64,000 bases of DNA from Trichinella spiralis (GCA_000181795.3 CM012953.1:2497151-2561150), one strand, 5' to 3'. Shown: positions 12,910 to 30,502, counted from the first letter of the stretch. The notes: generated from the sequence alone by a model not told the origin. Numbers and translations: made by a program.

Positions 12910-15164
12910 CTCTGCCTATTAAATGATTGGTCACATGCATATCAGAAGACAAGGCGTCCATGTTCATTGACTTTTACTTTCCAATCATTGCATCCACTCT
13001 TATGGAAACGTATTGCTAACACCATTCGTAAGTGAATTCTTATCCCATATTTATTATTATGATACGAAATTAAATGAATTTCATAATTTTTTCAATAAGC
13101 TTATTATTTTTTACGCACTACTTTTAAATTTCTACTCTATACTTGTAAAAAATGTAGAAAATAAAATCTACATTTAAATAGCATGATTTTAGTTTTCATT
13201 AAAAGCATTTCTTCTTTCACAACTGTGCAACAATTTCTTTCTCATAAAATATTGCAATCATATTTTTTGATTATTAAATTCATTATATACTTATTGATGC
13301 TACACACATTCTACACGTCTTGATACTTGATATCCATTATATACATATTTTTATTTATTTATTTATTTACATTTATATAATTGATAATGTTCAATAAAGA
13401 TATATAAAAATAAAGAAAATGATACATTTAATTGCTGCGATTTTATTTAATAAATTTTCAATTGAATCTTAACAACTTTCACACAAAACTATTTATTTCA
13501 TTTCAATTTCAGCTGTTAATTATCACATTAGAGTGAAAATAAAAAATATACATGTACTAAAACTACTATACATATTATGTAATGAATGTACTATGTAATC
13601 ACCAATGAGCTCTGAGAATTATTTCTTGACGTCAAGCTGTTTCTAGATAGAAAGAAAAAAAAATTTTTTCTTCGAATTTCTTTCAAATAATAATTATAAT
13701 TATGTAATGAGACATGCATTGAATTTTGCATGCTGGCATAAAATAATTTTCAAAAAAAGAAAGGTAATCATGACAGCATGCTTAGTGTATTTGTATACAT
13801 GCATAATTTGTGTCAATAAAAAAAACACTTTATCGCATTTTGTTAACGATAATTCAATTATAACTTTCGGTTTATGCTTGGGTTGGTTTGGAAGGATATT
13901 TTAAAAAATTCTTCAAAAAAGCATTTTTGAATGTTTTTTGAATTAAGCCAAAAAGCTTTTCGCCTGGGCATGTATTATTTTATTGATTTTCTGTGATAAA
14001 TGGTTTAAAAAAAGAAGAAGAAAAGAAAAGAAAAAAGATGGCAGTCAATCTTTGGAGATTCATTTATTCTTGAATAGAAGATGGAAGATTTTTTGAAATT
14101 TGGTAATTGGTGAGATGAATCTTAAATTCTCCACTTGAAAAGGAAACCGCTGTTTATCAATCACTTAACTTTCCAATGCAAAAATCACTCCAAAATGCTA
14201 TCATCAATTCTACTGGTCATTATAATCTTCGTTTGATAATCCTCAACTCTCTATAAGCAGTCAACCACACCCACTCGATTAAACTGAAATAAACTTTAAT
14301 ATAAATAGAAACACAATTGCTATTTTTTACAGTTATTAATTTTTTGCATTCTCCTTGTACAGAATGTTTAAAATTACAACTAAGAATTATTTAATAAATA
14401 ACTTTTTGTTTATATTTGTATTTTCATTTCACCTCAACAACAATGCTACCGCTATTATTGCTAATAATAATACTATTGATCATTTTTGATAATTTTCAAA
14501 AATCGGTTGATGAAATATTTAAATAAATATTTTTGAAAATTCCACTTTACGTCTAAAAGCAAATAATCAGATTATTATTGATAAAGATGAAAAATTTATT
14601 ATTTTTTTGTATAAATATATTTTTATTATCACTGTTTGTTTTAATGACGAACTCTTTATCTGTATCTTTTTGAAATCAACCTTGTCATCAAGCATTGCAA
14701 AGCTTAACAAAAACTGAGCAGTAAAAATTAAATCAACACTCTTCGTCACTGAGAAATTTTTCAGTCGAAAAGCTTATCATTTGTTTAAATTATGTGCAAG
14801 CAACTAGTGTATATATGTAGGTTTTATATGAAATCAAAAGCTGTTAAATCAGTAGAGTGGCGTAGAAAATGATTATTAAAAGCTTATATTCTTATGTTTG
14901 TTCAAGAAGATATGATTAACTTGTTAAACACGAATTATTTTTATTGTTTACAGAAATTAGTAGAATTATAACTGATGATGGCGGTTCAGAGTTGAAAATT
15001 TGTTTATTCACATTTCTTAAAACTGAGATTGCCCTTTTGCTTAAAAGTAAATCAAATAATTCTCAGGGCGTAAATTAAGTGAAAGAGCTTAACAATGCAA
15101 TGAAAATGCTTCATTACATAAAGTTCAGCTTGACATTTCCTTTATTTAAATCTTTGAGTTTAAT

Positions 15165-15240
15165 AAGCTGCTACTATTACTATTACTACTACTACTACTA
15201 TTAATACTACTACTACTACTACTACTGCTACTGCTGCTAT
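15165..15240. repeat. TAC/TGC-type trinucleotide microsatellite
   Basis: About 75 bases of imperfect (TAC)n with TTA and TGC variants, upstream of the synaptotagmin-family exons. No coding frame uses it. Confidence 0.9.
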
Positions 15241-15714
15241 CGGATTCGATGATTGCTTAACAAATAGTTTTATAATGCTTTCTCAAAGCAAATTGATCCA
15301 ATCCAATCCAATCTATTGTCAATACATAACTGCGTCTGTTGATAAATATTGCATTCAAAATTGAATTTATCCATCTTTACAAAACTTAAAAATTATCAAA
15401 TGCATAACATGATAAATAAATGAAGTTCACTGAAGTTCAACTTTTAAAAGTTATCAAATAAAAAAACAGTGATAATAATAATATTATTAATAATAGCAGT
15501 AGCATTTCAAGAGAAAAAATGAAAATACTTTTAAAGTTCTTTTGTTGCAATATTAGACAATAAGACAACTGCATACATTTTATACCTTAGATTTACTTTA
15601 TCAAATGTTTCAAATATGGATATTATTTTTGTTAGCTCTTTTTTTTCTCTCCAGTTTAGATGAAAAAGATTGAAATTTCAAGCTATTTTACCTATAATTA
15701 TTCCATCATTTCAG

Positions 15715-19603
<3,889 letters not shown>

Positions 19604-19881
19604 AAAACTGCTTTCTAATTAAATTAAATGAATATTATAATTTATTTTTAAAAATGCAAAGAAATCAATAAATTTAAACTCACAAAAAACAACTGCCATT
19701 TTTTGATACAGTGTTTATATGAGATTTGCTGAAGTAAGATGCAAGATTTTACATGCTTTTTGGAATAATTGATATGCAGGTGCTATTGTGAATACAATTA
19801 GAAATTTATCAGAAAAAAATGCATAAGCTACACTTCTGGGACAAAGTTTTACTGAGTTGTAATGGAAATTTTTTACTCATT

Positions 19882-21541
19882 TTAAAAATCATCATAAGAA
19901 GAGACACAATTTACATGATCGAAATGAGACAACGTGGCCGTGTTGTCATTGTCCCAAGGTGATTTGGCAAAGTCGTTCTGTTTGAAAAAATTTTTCACTT
20001 CATTTTTGTACTGAAGAGCAAAACGTCGAGGATCTCTGGCAAGTACTAGAACGGGTGTTTTAAACAACTGTGATAATATTACATATTCATATTTTTGTTC
20101 ACTGTTCAAAGCACCCGTTTTGACAATAAAATCTGAAAACAAATTGTACAATTCCGTTAAATAAAATTAAAATAAATAAATGTTTTATTTTTGAGCTTTA
20201 AATAATGTAATAAAGAAAAAAAGAAGTAATATTACTTTTCAAATAAAAATTACCACATGAATATTTAATTCATATAATTTATGATGTAATTAATTAATGA
20301 CAGTTAATCTTTTTCAAAAAGCACACTGATGTAAACTGGTGTAATGTAATTAATGATAATAATTTATAAAAATCAAAAGTATGACAACAAAATAGCACTT
20401 ACAAGGGCACACATCTTCTTGGCGACCTGTGAAATATAAAAAGCCACCAGGATCTGGACCGATTTTGAAAGCTTCACCCCTAGAAGTTAGGACAGTACCA
20501 TTTGGTCCGTTTGGCCTGTAGAATTCTTTAATAGAAAATGTAGCAATATACTGCGATTGTTCAATAATTTTTACTAAAAAGATATTATAATTTGATCATT
20601 CTTTTTTGTTCAATTTACCAAAAATGTCTTCTCACTGTCAACAACGCTGCAAATTTCATCGTAAAATCCACTGCTGTCCATTACCTAAAAAATTATATCA
20701 TTCATTACAAATCATAGCAAAAAAAATTGACCAATTTTAATGAAAGAAGTGTGTATCACACTGATAGAGAGTTTCATTTTGCTCATAAACTGGAAAATTT
20801 ATCCAGTATTACATAAAATTTGCTTTCTTTATTATGATAATCTTTTGAAAAATTGTCTGTGTTCGTTCATTTATTAATCTTCATTAATCAAAAGAAAATT
20901 ACTGTTATCGGTTAGCGTGACTTTTTCTAATAAGAAAAAATTAAGAACATTTGACTAAAAAATTCTTCCAACAAAACAGCAGTACCTGCAACACTTTTAC
21001 GATAATGTGAAAGTCGTCACTGTTAAAAAACTTGCAAACTGTCTATTCAATAAAACAAACCAAGCATAAAATATTAATTAAAAATAAAAAAATTAAAACA
21101 AATAGATAAGAATACTTACACGATACCATTTACCAGCTAGTTTATTTGGATCGATGCTTTGAATAGCAAAAAATAGTTCACTGTACATTTTTTGAAGAAA
21201 CTGTTCTCCATGACCGTCGGCTAGCATCTATTAATGAAAAGAAACAAAAAAAGTTTTTTAATAATCAAAATTTTCAAATTAAAATAAATTTAATAAACTT
21301 TAATCGTGCTGGACAAAATGTCGCCCTGAGGAAGTTCTTCAAAGCCAGGCTTGCACGAGCGCACGTAAAGTTGTAACACGTCGGTGCCGCTGATTGAATT
21401 TCCCGGAACGGGTATGCCAAAAAATGAAGAACTTCGCTTAATTGTACTGGTCAAGTTTTCTTCAATTTCCACTTGACCATTGGTCAGTTGTAAAATGACC
21501 GTGAGAAAGAGAACTGAAAATCGATTTTTCAAAATTTGCAT
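19882..21541 (-). CDS. Secreted lipocalin-domain protein
   Basis: Six exons: 21299-21541, 21120-21227, 20986-21042, 20619-20684, 20403-20550, 19882-20132, all phases closing, 290 residues. Residues 1-23 form a signal peptide (KNRFSVLFLTVILQL core). The lipocalin hallmark G-x-W appears as KLAGKWYR near residues 111-117; later strands read YIATFSIKEFYRP, PYFIVKTGAL and YEYVILSQLF, then VLARDPRRF, matching the order of a lipocalin beta-barrel in nematode-type secreted lipocalins. Such proteins carry small hydrophobic ligands outside the cell. There is an extended region of about 70 residues between signal peptide and barrel. The donor after exon 1 (GTTTAT) is weak. The start is the only ATG that exposes the signal peptide; the codon further upstream in frame is TTG. 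Confidence 0.82.
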
Positions 21542-21981
21542 CACAACAAACAGAATGAACAAAAGAATTTCTGACCACGAAGAGGAGAGGGGATGCAGAA
21601 GAGAATGGGAAAATTATATCGCTGAACAATGGACCAACGGGTAGGTAGGAGGTGAACGACCTGAAGCGACCTCAGCAAACAGGAAACAAAATAGACCAAC
21701 AACAAAACAGAGTTCGGTGTTCTCTACCAGCCTTGGCTGTAAACAAATAAATAAAAATTCAAACAAATTATTCATAATTTTTTTTAAATTAACAATTCAC
21801 TTTAAACAATAATCGTTCAACAATTGAAACAGAATAAAATTTTGTCATTAAAATATTAATGGAAATAAATAGTTCAAATGTAATAATTTCGTATAAATTA
21901 TTTATTCATTAATCGAAAATTTCCTACTTTCTTCGTGCTCTGGGCAACTTTATGAAGGAATAATTTCACAAACAAAACAAC

Positions 21982-22052
21982 GCGTCGGTGGTTCAGTGGT
22001 AGAATGCTCGCCTGCCACGCGGGCGACCCGGGTTCGATTCCCGGCCGACGCA
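21982..22052 (+). tRNA. tRNA-Gly (anticodon GCC)
   Basis: A 71-nt cloverleaf. The acceptor stem GCGTCGG pairs with CCGACGC with discriminator A. The D arm contains GGTTCAGTGG, the anticodon loop is CTGCCAC with anticodon GCC, and the T arm is CCCGGGTTCGATTCCCGG. There is no intron and CCA is not encoded, as expected in a eukaryote. The TGGTTCAGTGGTAGAATG and GGTTCGATTCC stretches serve as A and B boxes for RNA polymerase III. A T-rich stretch follows about 20 nt downstream. Confidence 0.98.
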
Positions 22053-22485
22053 GTAATTATTTCTCTCCTTTTTCTAAAACAGCAATTTTGCAATACTTTC
22101 TTGAAACAGATTATCTGCAAAAAAAATTATCCAAATATACATGCCTCCGTTTCACATTACATTCATTCGTATGCATAAAATTTGAGTTGTGAATAAAAAA
22201 AAATTTTTTTAATGTCTGAAAGTGATAATAAAAAAATGAAATTTCATCCAAAATCTATCACATTTATAATGATTCAATTTAAAAAAAGCATTTGCAAAAA
22301 GTGCAAAAACAAATGGCTAGTTTAAATATGCTTTTTTACAAAAAAGACAGTCGACAAACTTCAAAACTTACATGTATTTTTTTCATTCAACATGTTCAAT
22401 TTCTTTAAAATTGATCTTAAAAAATAAATTGAAAACCATCGACCCAAATTAAAAAAAAACAGACGATATTAGAGACAACGAACAT

Positions 22486-22491
22486 TTTATT
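22486..22491 (-). terminator. Polyadenylation signal for SKI3
   Basis: AATAAA on the minus strand, 16 bases beyond the TGA stop of the SKI3 gene. Confidence 0.6.
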
Positions 22492-22507
22492 TAAATTTTA
22501 ATATATA

Positions 22508-25500
22508 TCAGCTCGATCCATCCCCTAATCGTAATTGTTCCACACGATCCGGATAAAGGAAGGCAAATCGGTGCTTCCAAATTTCCCATTTCACATCGCC
22601 AAGAGCTTTCGACTTTTCCACCACATACTGTAAAATCTGCAAAAGAAAAAATATTAACCAAATATACGCTTCTCGATGCTGGACTTAGTTGGGGCGTGGA
22701 AAATTTAAAAATGAACGAAAAAGTTAACCACAGCATTCGGCTCCTCTTTCCAGACTGCATTTCGAAAAGTGGTCAGATTTTCGAGCTTCAATTGATTCGT
22801 TTCGTCCAAAAAATCCAACAAAATCATTTTCACCCACGATTCATTCATCGCAACTGCAAACAATTCACACAAAAATGCCGCATTCAATTTCTAAAAATAA
22901 AAATTTGTCGTATTCGCAATTTATCGAACAAAAATGTGAACAATTAATTAATTTTTTCATTACAACCTGTCGATACAAGTACAACAAATAGAAGAAGGCA
23001 TCTTTCAGAGATTTGCTGAACTTTGAAAGTAAATTCAAAGCACGCTTTGAAACGTCTTCGAACGGCATATCAGCTTGGAATAAATTCCAAAGCAAACAAA
23101 CCAAACCAACTGGTGGCATTTCGTCCAAATTTAACCTAAAGAGAAAAAAAATGTTTTTTTTTTTCAAAAAATTCAATTCAAAATGCGCACTCACTCGGCC
23201 AGCAATGCTTCACAATGATCGGCAGTAATCCCGTTTGTTAACAGATGTTTGCAGCAAATTCCCAAAGCTCTCTGGGTAGAAGTTTCGGCAAAAATTGCCA
23301 AGTTTTCAAAATCTGAAATATTACAGCAAAAAAAAAAGAATTTTGTTTTCATCTTCGAAAAGTAAAACAACCAAATTATCAAAAAAACCATCTCGATTAC
23401 TTTCACAAGCTTCTTCTACAAGCGATTTGCGCCAACTGCATCCAGCCATCATAGCATATCGAAGAGGCAAATTTCCTTCGGCTGCCTCATCATCAGGTTC
23501 GTACATTTTTGCTATTTTCCAATCCAATCTATTCACAAATTGAAAAAATAATATCAAACCCACACGCAGTGATAATTTTTAAAAAACTAATCTTCTTCTA
23601 CCCAGCTAATCTCAATATATTCGTTTTCACAATCACTCTCGTCTCTTTCCAATCACAATCGTCAGAATTCATCAGGGCCAAAGAACTGCAAATGTGCAAA
23701 AAATACACAATAAGTTGCAAACATCAAGCAACCATATCAATGATGACTTCTTACTCATTGTAAGCTTTGTACGCAGCATTATAATCGCCTCGAATTTCAA
23801 AGAATACGCCAAGATTATTTAATGTTATGGGATTCGAATAGAACAAATCTACAAACAACGCGTAAAAAATGTAAAATTGAAACAAAACTGATCAAATCAA
23901 CAACAATAACCAACAGAAATGGATAATTTATTTACATATAACTGTTGGAAATATTTCGGATACAAATAGCAAATCTTTCACGTTAAAATGATCGCAATGG
24001 CCATGTTTCTTTGTAAATTCGACTAAATTTTCACAAAAGCGGCGACCATAATCAAAAACTACAGATCGCTAAAAAAAGTTTCATACAATATCATATAATA
24101 ATTAGTTCATTTGATAATTTTAATTAACATATCATTTTCATATAAGCAATCATCACCTGGCAAGATATACGACAGCTTTCTTTCAAAATGTCCAACGTGC
24201 TTTCAGACTGCTTCACTTTTTCTGAAAGCAATCCCATCCCATACCAACTGTGTCCATAACAGGCAGTCATATTTTGAGCATTACGAAAACATTCATAAGC
24301 AAGGTCGTAGTCGTGATTTTCCAAATAGAGCATTCCAAGATTTGTCCAACTTTGCACACTTTCCCTATTAATCATTATAGCTCTAATGAAACAGTGCTGC
24401 GCCAGTTTCGGTTTGCGTAATCTAGCGGCAGCGAAGCCTTCAAAAAAGCAAATTCAAAAAAAAATTAACAATCGCATTTCCACCAACATATTTATTGCGC
24501 AGTTGAGCGTATGAGAAAGGAAAAAAAATGCAAATTCTCACCAAAAATAATCCAATTGGAAATAACGTTCGGCTGTGCTTTGATCGTTCGTTTCAAAGCT
24601 TTCAACGCCGGACGACCAACTTTACGAAGCTGGTCGTCCAAATCCTCGTCGGATGCTTTTTTGCACAAATAAACTGCGCACAGTGCCATGGAACGAGCTA
24701 CTTGGCCGTAAACATTGGACGGATAACGTCCAATGCATGACCAACAGTTCAAATAATGCTGCCAAGCTTTCCTGGCCCAGAGGATCGGATTCGGCTGTCG
24801 GTAAATGGCCATGGCAAATTGGGCATCGGCGAGAGTTTTCTCCACAAACATCGCCGACGGTCGAAGTTGAAGAGCTCGTTCGAGTGGTTCAACAGCTGCA
24901 CACCAACTACGGAAAGCGATCCCAAATTTGCCTGCCTTTTCGTTCACTCTGGCCTTGTAAGCATACGCGTGACCAGTGGAAAACAACGGTGCCCAGTGTT
25001 CTTCGCCAATACGACCGTACGTTTCGAGCGCCTCTTCGAAACGTTGAGACTTTTGCAGCGCATCTCCAAGCAGCTGGAGATGGTACATGTCGGGATTGAA
25101 TTTGCAATATTGCCTCCAAATTTTCGCCGCCGTCGGCCAGTTGCCTTGTCGATAAAACGACTCGGCCAACAAATCCAACGACACCAGATCACCGTTTTCG
25201 GTAACGCCGGCCGGAGATGGACAAAGACGTTGGAACGCTTTGATCGCTTTGATCGGATTGTTGCCCTTGAAAAGTTGATACATGCCGACCTCTCGCCACG
25301 CCCAAGTCCACTGGTCGAATTGTCGATAGCCGGCGCTCTTTTCCAACAATTCCATATTTTCCTCATTTTTGCCCAACGAACAATACCTTTCACTCAAGGA
25401 GCGAATGATCAGCCTGTCGTACGGTCGCAAATGGACCGCCCATTTGAAACATTCCAACGCTTTTCCCGTGGGACCTTCGGTCAACCAAAGCAACTGACCG

Positions 25501-28442
25501 AGGCTGAAAAACGACGGGGCGTGGTAGGCGTTCAATTTGCAAGCTTGCAACAGTTCTTTCAAAGCAACAGCCGGATCTTGTCCAATCGAACGCAACGTTT
25601 CACCCATCAAATAGTGGGCTTGGGCGTCGTCGTCGTCGTTTTGATCCATAGCGGCCGTCGCTTCAGCCAACGCTTCCTGCAGCTTTTCCATCCGCAAATA
25701 GCATTCGGCACGAGCGCAGTGAATTTCATAGCCGGTCTCATCTTGGGCCAACAGTTCCAAACCCCTCGCCACGTCACCCTCTTGGGCCAGCAGCAATGCC
25801 AAACAGATCCTGGCACGTTGTACCGTTCGTTCGCTGAACGGCAAATGAATCTGAGCCAGAAGTTCTAAGCAATATTCTTTCGCCTGTTCATAATTCCACT
25901 GCAGTTCACGGTAAATTTCTGCCAAACGCAAACGTAAAATATAATAACGCGGACGTGAATCCATGCCCAAATTCAATTTCACCACTAAAATCAATTCAAA
26001 AAACGAAATTAAATTTTAAAATAATATGCACCCCCCCCCTATATATATATATTGTGCAAATTATTTCCCATTCTTGTACTTTCTTCAGCCACTAGCTGTG
26101 CATTCAAATAATCGTGCTTGTGTACGTATGCAACAATCAAAAAAAAACCAATTTCAAACCGATACGGGATATACTCTAGAAAAACAAATTACACTTGCCA
26201 TAAGATGATAAAAATTTTACAATTGACAGATGCTCACTGTTTCTAACTAAATAGAGTGGAGGCAAATTTGAACGAATACTTTCTTCACCATAATCGACAG
26301 TATTGCTATCACGGCAGTCTCCATGCATGCCTTTCAAACCGACGCCTCGAAAAATAGTATTCAAAATTTCTGCAGCTCTATCATAATTGAACGTGTCAAT
26401 CTCTCGCAAGCCATCTACCAGTGTCATAAAAGCCCATCCTATATCGCCGCTGTGCGCCTGCATATGGTCAAAGTTATTGAACAGATATTCTTCACACTCG
26501 TCCATTACAGACATGTCAATGTCAATTTCTGAAACAACATTTATGTTCTTTTTTTTCAATGAAGAAATGCAACAATGCTTACCGTCACTGTTAATATCGA
26601 TATATATATGGCCTATTAATTTGAAAACTTGAATTAAAAATGCCAAATCTTTGTTTTCAGTCATTTTTGTTAGTGCCAACCCTTCTATCAAAGCTTTCTT
26701 TGAAAAAAAATGCTATAAAAAATATTTATGCTCAAAAAGCAAACAGAAAGAAAAACAAATATAAACACACACTGCACCTAGGATATTTCAAATCAAGTAT
26801 TTCACATTATGGTTTAATTTCAATCTCAAAAATGAAAAATACTGACGAAAAACAAAAAAATTTTTTCACTTACCTTTTGACAAAATTCTGCATATTTCAA
26901 TTGAGCATCAGTTGACACCAAATGTTTTTTCAACATAATCTCATAACTGTCGAACACCTAAAATTGAATATTTTTATGATAATTTTTCCATTGAAGGGGG
27001 AAAAAATCTTGCCAAACGGATGCCATCTTCGGAAAGGCAACCTTTGAAAGAGGAGAGTAAATTGAAAATATCGCTCGCCCAATCATTAATCACCTCCAAT
27101 TCGTCATTCACATCACCCAAATATGCAAACAATTCTGACAATGCCTGATAAAATGTAAAACTGCTATGTGGATATCAAAATTATTTTCAGAAAAATACCT
27201 CTTCTCTTTTTCCCAAATCGACTAATGACTTGAATAATTTTAAAGTCAGTTTTTTTCTGTTTTCCCTGAAGTGAATGATACAATTAATTCAACAAAATTT
27301 TAATTATTTCATTTAATTCAAAAATAAACAACAACGGCAAGTATAAATTATATATATATATTCATTTTTGATTGAAATAGGAAAAATAATTATAGTGCAA
27401 TTTTGGACTCACTTCTCCACCTGAATCAACTTGCGCAATACTTCCACGTGAAGAATGTCGTTAAAATTGAACGTCTCGTAATACATTTCCAAACCCTAAT
27501 TAATCATTTATGAAGAACAAATTATAAAATTCACAAAACTGGACAAAATGTAGTCTCTCAAATTCACTTTCCACGCGTTGACATTGTCCGGCTCAATTTC
27601 CAAGGCAGCTTTCAAAAATTTCTTTGCTTCAGTGTAATTGTTCAAAAAAATATAACATAAACCAGAAAACAAAAAACCAAAGTAACACTTCGTATTGCAA
27701 TTCAAAATCGTCTAAAAATTCAACATATTTATTTCAAATATTATTCCAATGTTTATCAGCAAACAATTTATAAAGCCATTTTCATTTTTCATCATTGAAT
27801 TTGTAAATAATTACAACTTCAGTTCAATCTTTTTCTTATCTTATTAAAACAATGCCGCATTAAATGTTTTTCAAACTACGAAACAACAAAACTTTGAAAT
27901 CAATACTATCTACATTAACTGCTGCTGCTGCTGTTGAAAATTACAAATTTATACAACAATGATCGATAAAATTGTTAACATTTTCTCTTGCTATCAAAAT
28001 TAATTTTCCAAAGAAACAAATCCTGATTTTCAACTGCACTTCGAAAATATGCTAATTTCATTCTATTTTGCATAACTTTCATACCTTATGATTAAATTTA
28101 TAATTTCGTTTATACTGAATAAAAAATAACAAATTTAACACTGCTTCATTTCTTCATTTAAGTAAAATATTAAATAATGCATACTTTACAAATTTCAAGA
28201 CATTTATTATACTCCTTTTCTTGATACTTTGCTTTTGCATCTTTTAACAGTGCTTTCTCCTCTTTTGGATCCATGACACGTGATGGTTGATCAATGACAA
28301 CATTTTGCTGATTCTTGGCAGACGATTCTGCCGCATCTTCACAAATAGAAACACCTTTGCTCCTTCCTTTAGTCGTATTCTTATTGCAGGTATTTTTATT
28401 CTGCTTTTTCGTCTTTTTATCTTTGTTCTTCGGCACTTTCAT
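22508..28442 (-). CDS. TTC37: Superkiller complex protein 3 (SKI3/TTC37), TPR protein
   Basis: A multi-exon gene with exons including 28185-28442 (start), 27568-27711, about 27413-27497, about 24542-25982 (one very large exon) and 22508-22636 (end). SKI3 is the TPR scaffold of the cytoplasmic SKI complex, which threads mRNA into the exosome for 3'-5' decay and quality control. The start exon has a lysine-rich tract, then AKAKYQEKEYNKCLEICK, matching the first TPR of human TTC37. Later segments match strongly, for example LAQHCFIRAIMIN, SVQSWTNLGMLYLENHDY and AYECFRNAQNM, versus the AQHCFIKSIQ and AWTNLGVLYL region of TTC37. TPR helices are seen throughout, and the C-terminus ends KHRFAFLYPDRVEQLRLG. 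The large exon is clearly GC-richer than the flanking sequence and produces long antisense open frames that are only shadows. Intermediate exon borders were not all resolved. Confidence 0.92.
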
Positions 28443-29410
28443 CCTGATGAAGTATAAAGTTTCCTCATGTATTTTCTACCAAAACACTGCTTAAAATAGA
28501 ACTGAAAATAAAACAAATTCTAATATAAATTTAACAACAAGTGTCCATTTGAAAAACTCAAATTTTACAACACGACAAAATACAGTATTATATAATACAC
28601 AAAATATTTCAGTTCTGAATAAAAAAATTATGATAAACAAAAAACATTCGCTGAACGTACCGCTTTCAAAAAATAAAATATACCTAACCTAAGTCTAAAT
28701 ATATCATGCATAACTATAAAATGATAGTAATGAATTTTGTCTGTGAACTCATTCAAAAAATAATGAAATGTATGAGATTCAAGTCTTTCATTAGTAGTAT
28801 CATAAAATATAAACAACGCATTAAATTAATAATAACTTACAGTAACAGAATGTCTCGAGTATATGAAGATAAACGTTTTTCAGTATATTTAAAAACCAAA
28901 AACTATCTTCAACAACGAAGAACTAGTTGTTATAAATTTGTACGATAGTAGTAACAGTAAACATGTACCTGATTATCAAATTTTTAATGGTAATTAGAAC
29001 ATGTTTGTAAATTCTCAGGTATATCATGATTTGTCAAACTGTTTCGTTATTATCTTATGTAAATAATATGAAAGAAATCTTTCACTAACTGTAAAGATTG
29101 GTACACGTGAAAATTTTATTTTATAAATAACAATCAATGGAGCAAGACAGCACTGTTTGGTGGTGCTTACCTTTTAAGCGTGTTTCATCAATGCACGTAA
29201 ATCACGACTTCGTGTAGGCGAAGAAGCCCTGTAAGTTATGTAGGTTCTAATACACTGGCAATTACAGACAATCAGGTTTGTGAACGCAATTCAATATTCG
29301 TTAAAATTGCGCGACTTACTCATCCGTTCCTTTCTATTGTAAACAGATTAGAGTTAATATTAGACTTGGGGTAGATTCGATGTTGACATGAAGACATGCT
29401 GCTTCAAAAT

Positions 29411-29990
29411 ATGATTGGTTTTAAATTTCATCGTTGCTGGGAACCTAAATTTTACTGGTTGTCATTGTTATGCGTGCTATTTGTCAAATTTTGATTTCTT
29501 TTTAATGGTCACTTTTATATTCTAAGCTTTACTATTTATCTTCTATATATTAGTAGTAGCTAAATTATAAATTTAAAAGCTGACTAGCATTTCAAAATTA
29601 TAAGTTTATTAACAAATTTTCTTGCGGTTTCATAGTTTAAATTAAAGTATAAATTGAATTTAGAAGTTACGGATGCTATTAGTAAGACGTGGATTCACCA
29701 TTTCACTGAATTTTATTAAATAATTAATTGTAATTAATTTCACCAAATAAATATCATAAAATTGTAATTTTTTAATATATACATACACAGAAAATAAATA
29801 GTAAAGCTTTGAATATCAGAAAACTGACCATTAAAAAGAAATCAAAATTTGACAAATAGCACGCATTACAATGACAACCAGTAAAAAATTTAGGTTTGCG
29901 ACAACGAATAAAAAAACTCATCGCAACAACAACTAATGAAATTTAGCCCGGTTGAAAACCAATGAAATTTAAAGCCAATCAAGTGTCGAG
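29411..29990. repeat. Imperfect fold-back repeat
   Basis: The left arm (about 29411-29575) begins GATTGGTTTTAAATTTCAT and contains GCGTGCTATTTGTCAAATTT. The right arm (about 29790-29990) contains the reverse complements, including AAATTTGACAAATAGCACGC and ATGAAATTTAAAGCCAATC, with small insertions. The arms are separated by about 200 bp of AT-rich loop. The structure suggests a fold-back/MITE element or an inverted duplication. Confidence 0.8.
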
Positions 29991-30502
29991 CGGCGTGCCT
30001 GTGAAGCCAAAACCGGGAGTAGACCATTAGCCTTGTGCAAATACTTGCAGCTATCAAGTAAAACGATGAAGAAGTAAACACTCCATTTTCAGCACTGCAT
30101 AGCAACCACATAACAAAATACCGAGCAACGATAGGAGTTCGGCTGCCATTGCAGTCCTAACAAACAGTAAAGATTAACAATAATAATTCTGGCGCTTTCC
30201 TCTAATATGCATACACTTTTTATTCGTGTTTATTTATTTACTTATTTATTTATGTGCATATTTGATCTTGGCATCATGCAATCATCAAATAAGTAGTAAA
30301 AAAAAGTGTCACGTAACAGTGATTTTATCGGTAATATGCCTCCCGTAGAATCTTCCGGCTGGTGAACTTTTGACTTAAATTGTGGTAGCTAAAATAAATC
30401 ACTAACTGTATTTAACAAACGTGAAAAGATGGCTCGATGCCGATATTCGGCATTTCTTACACCTCGGCGTAAGCTACGCAAATAATGTGATCGTTATTTA
30501 AA

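Larger units (their letters stand above)
7672..15714. other. Gene-poor region, about 8 kb
   Basis: Very AT-rich sequence without a supportable coding exon. It contains the pogo-like MITE at 8820-9452, a TAC/TTA-type microsatellite near 15165-15240 and scattered TTTA runs. Upstream exons of the synaptotagmin-family gene must lie here or be very short, because its first recognised exon (15715) has no ATG and starts in phase 0 after an AG acceptor. Confidence 0.6.
21542..22507. other. Intergenic region containing the tRNA gene
   Basis: Spacer between the lipocalin start and the SKI3 3' end, both minus strand. Just upstream of the lipocalin ATG is a pyrimidine-rich stretch ending in AG. Apart from the tRNA-Gly nothing else is recognised. 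Confidence 0.6.

Noticed and set aside
24756-25868. A 370-codon open frame on the plus strand
   Set aside because: It is antisense to the large SKI3 exon, which has clear TPR homology; the open frame is a by-product of that exon's composition.
29160-29260. A GC-richer stretch with a GTGCTTACCTTTTAAG motif considered as an snRNA or spliced-leader gene
   Set aside because: No Sm site, no stem-loop set and no 3' structure matching U1 or known SL RNAs.
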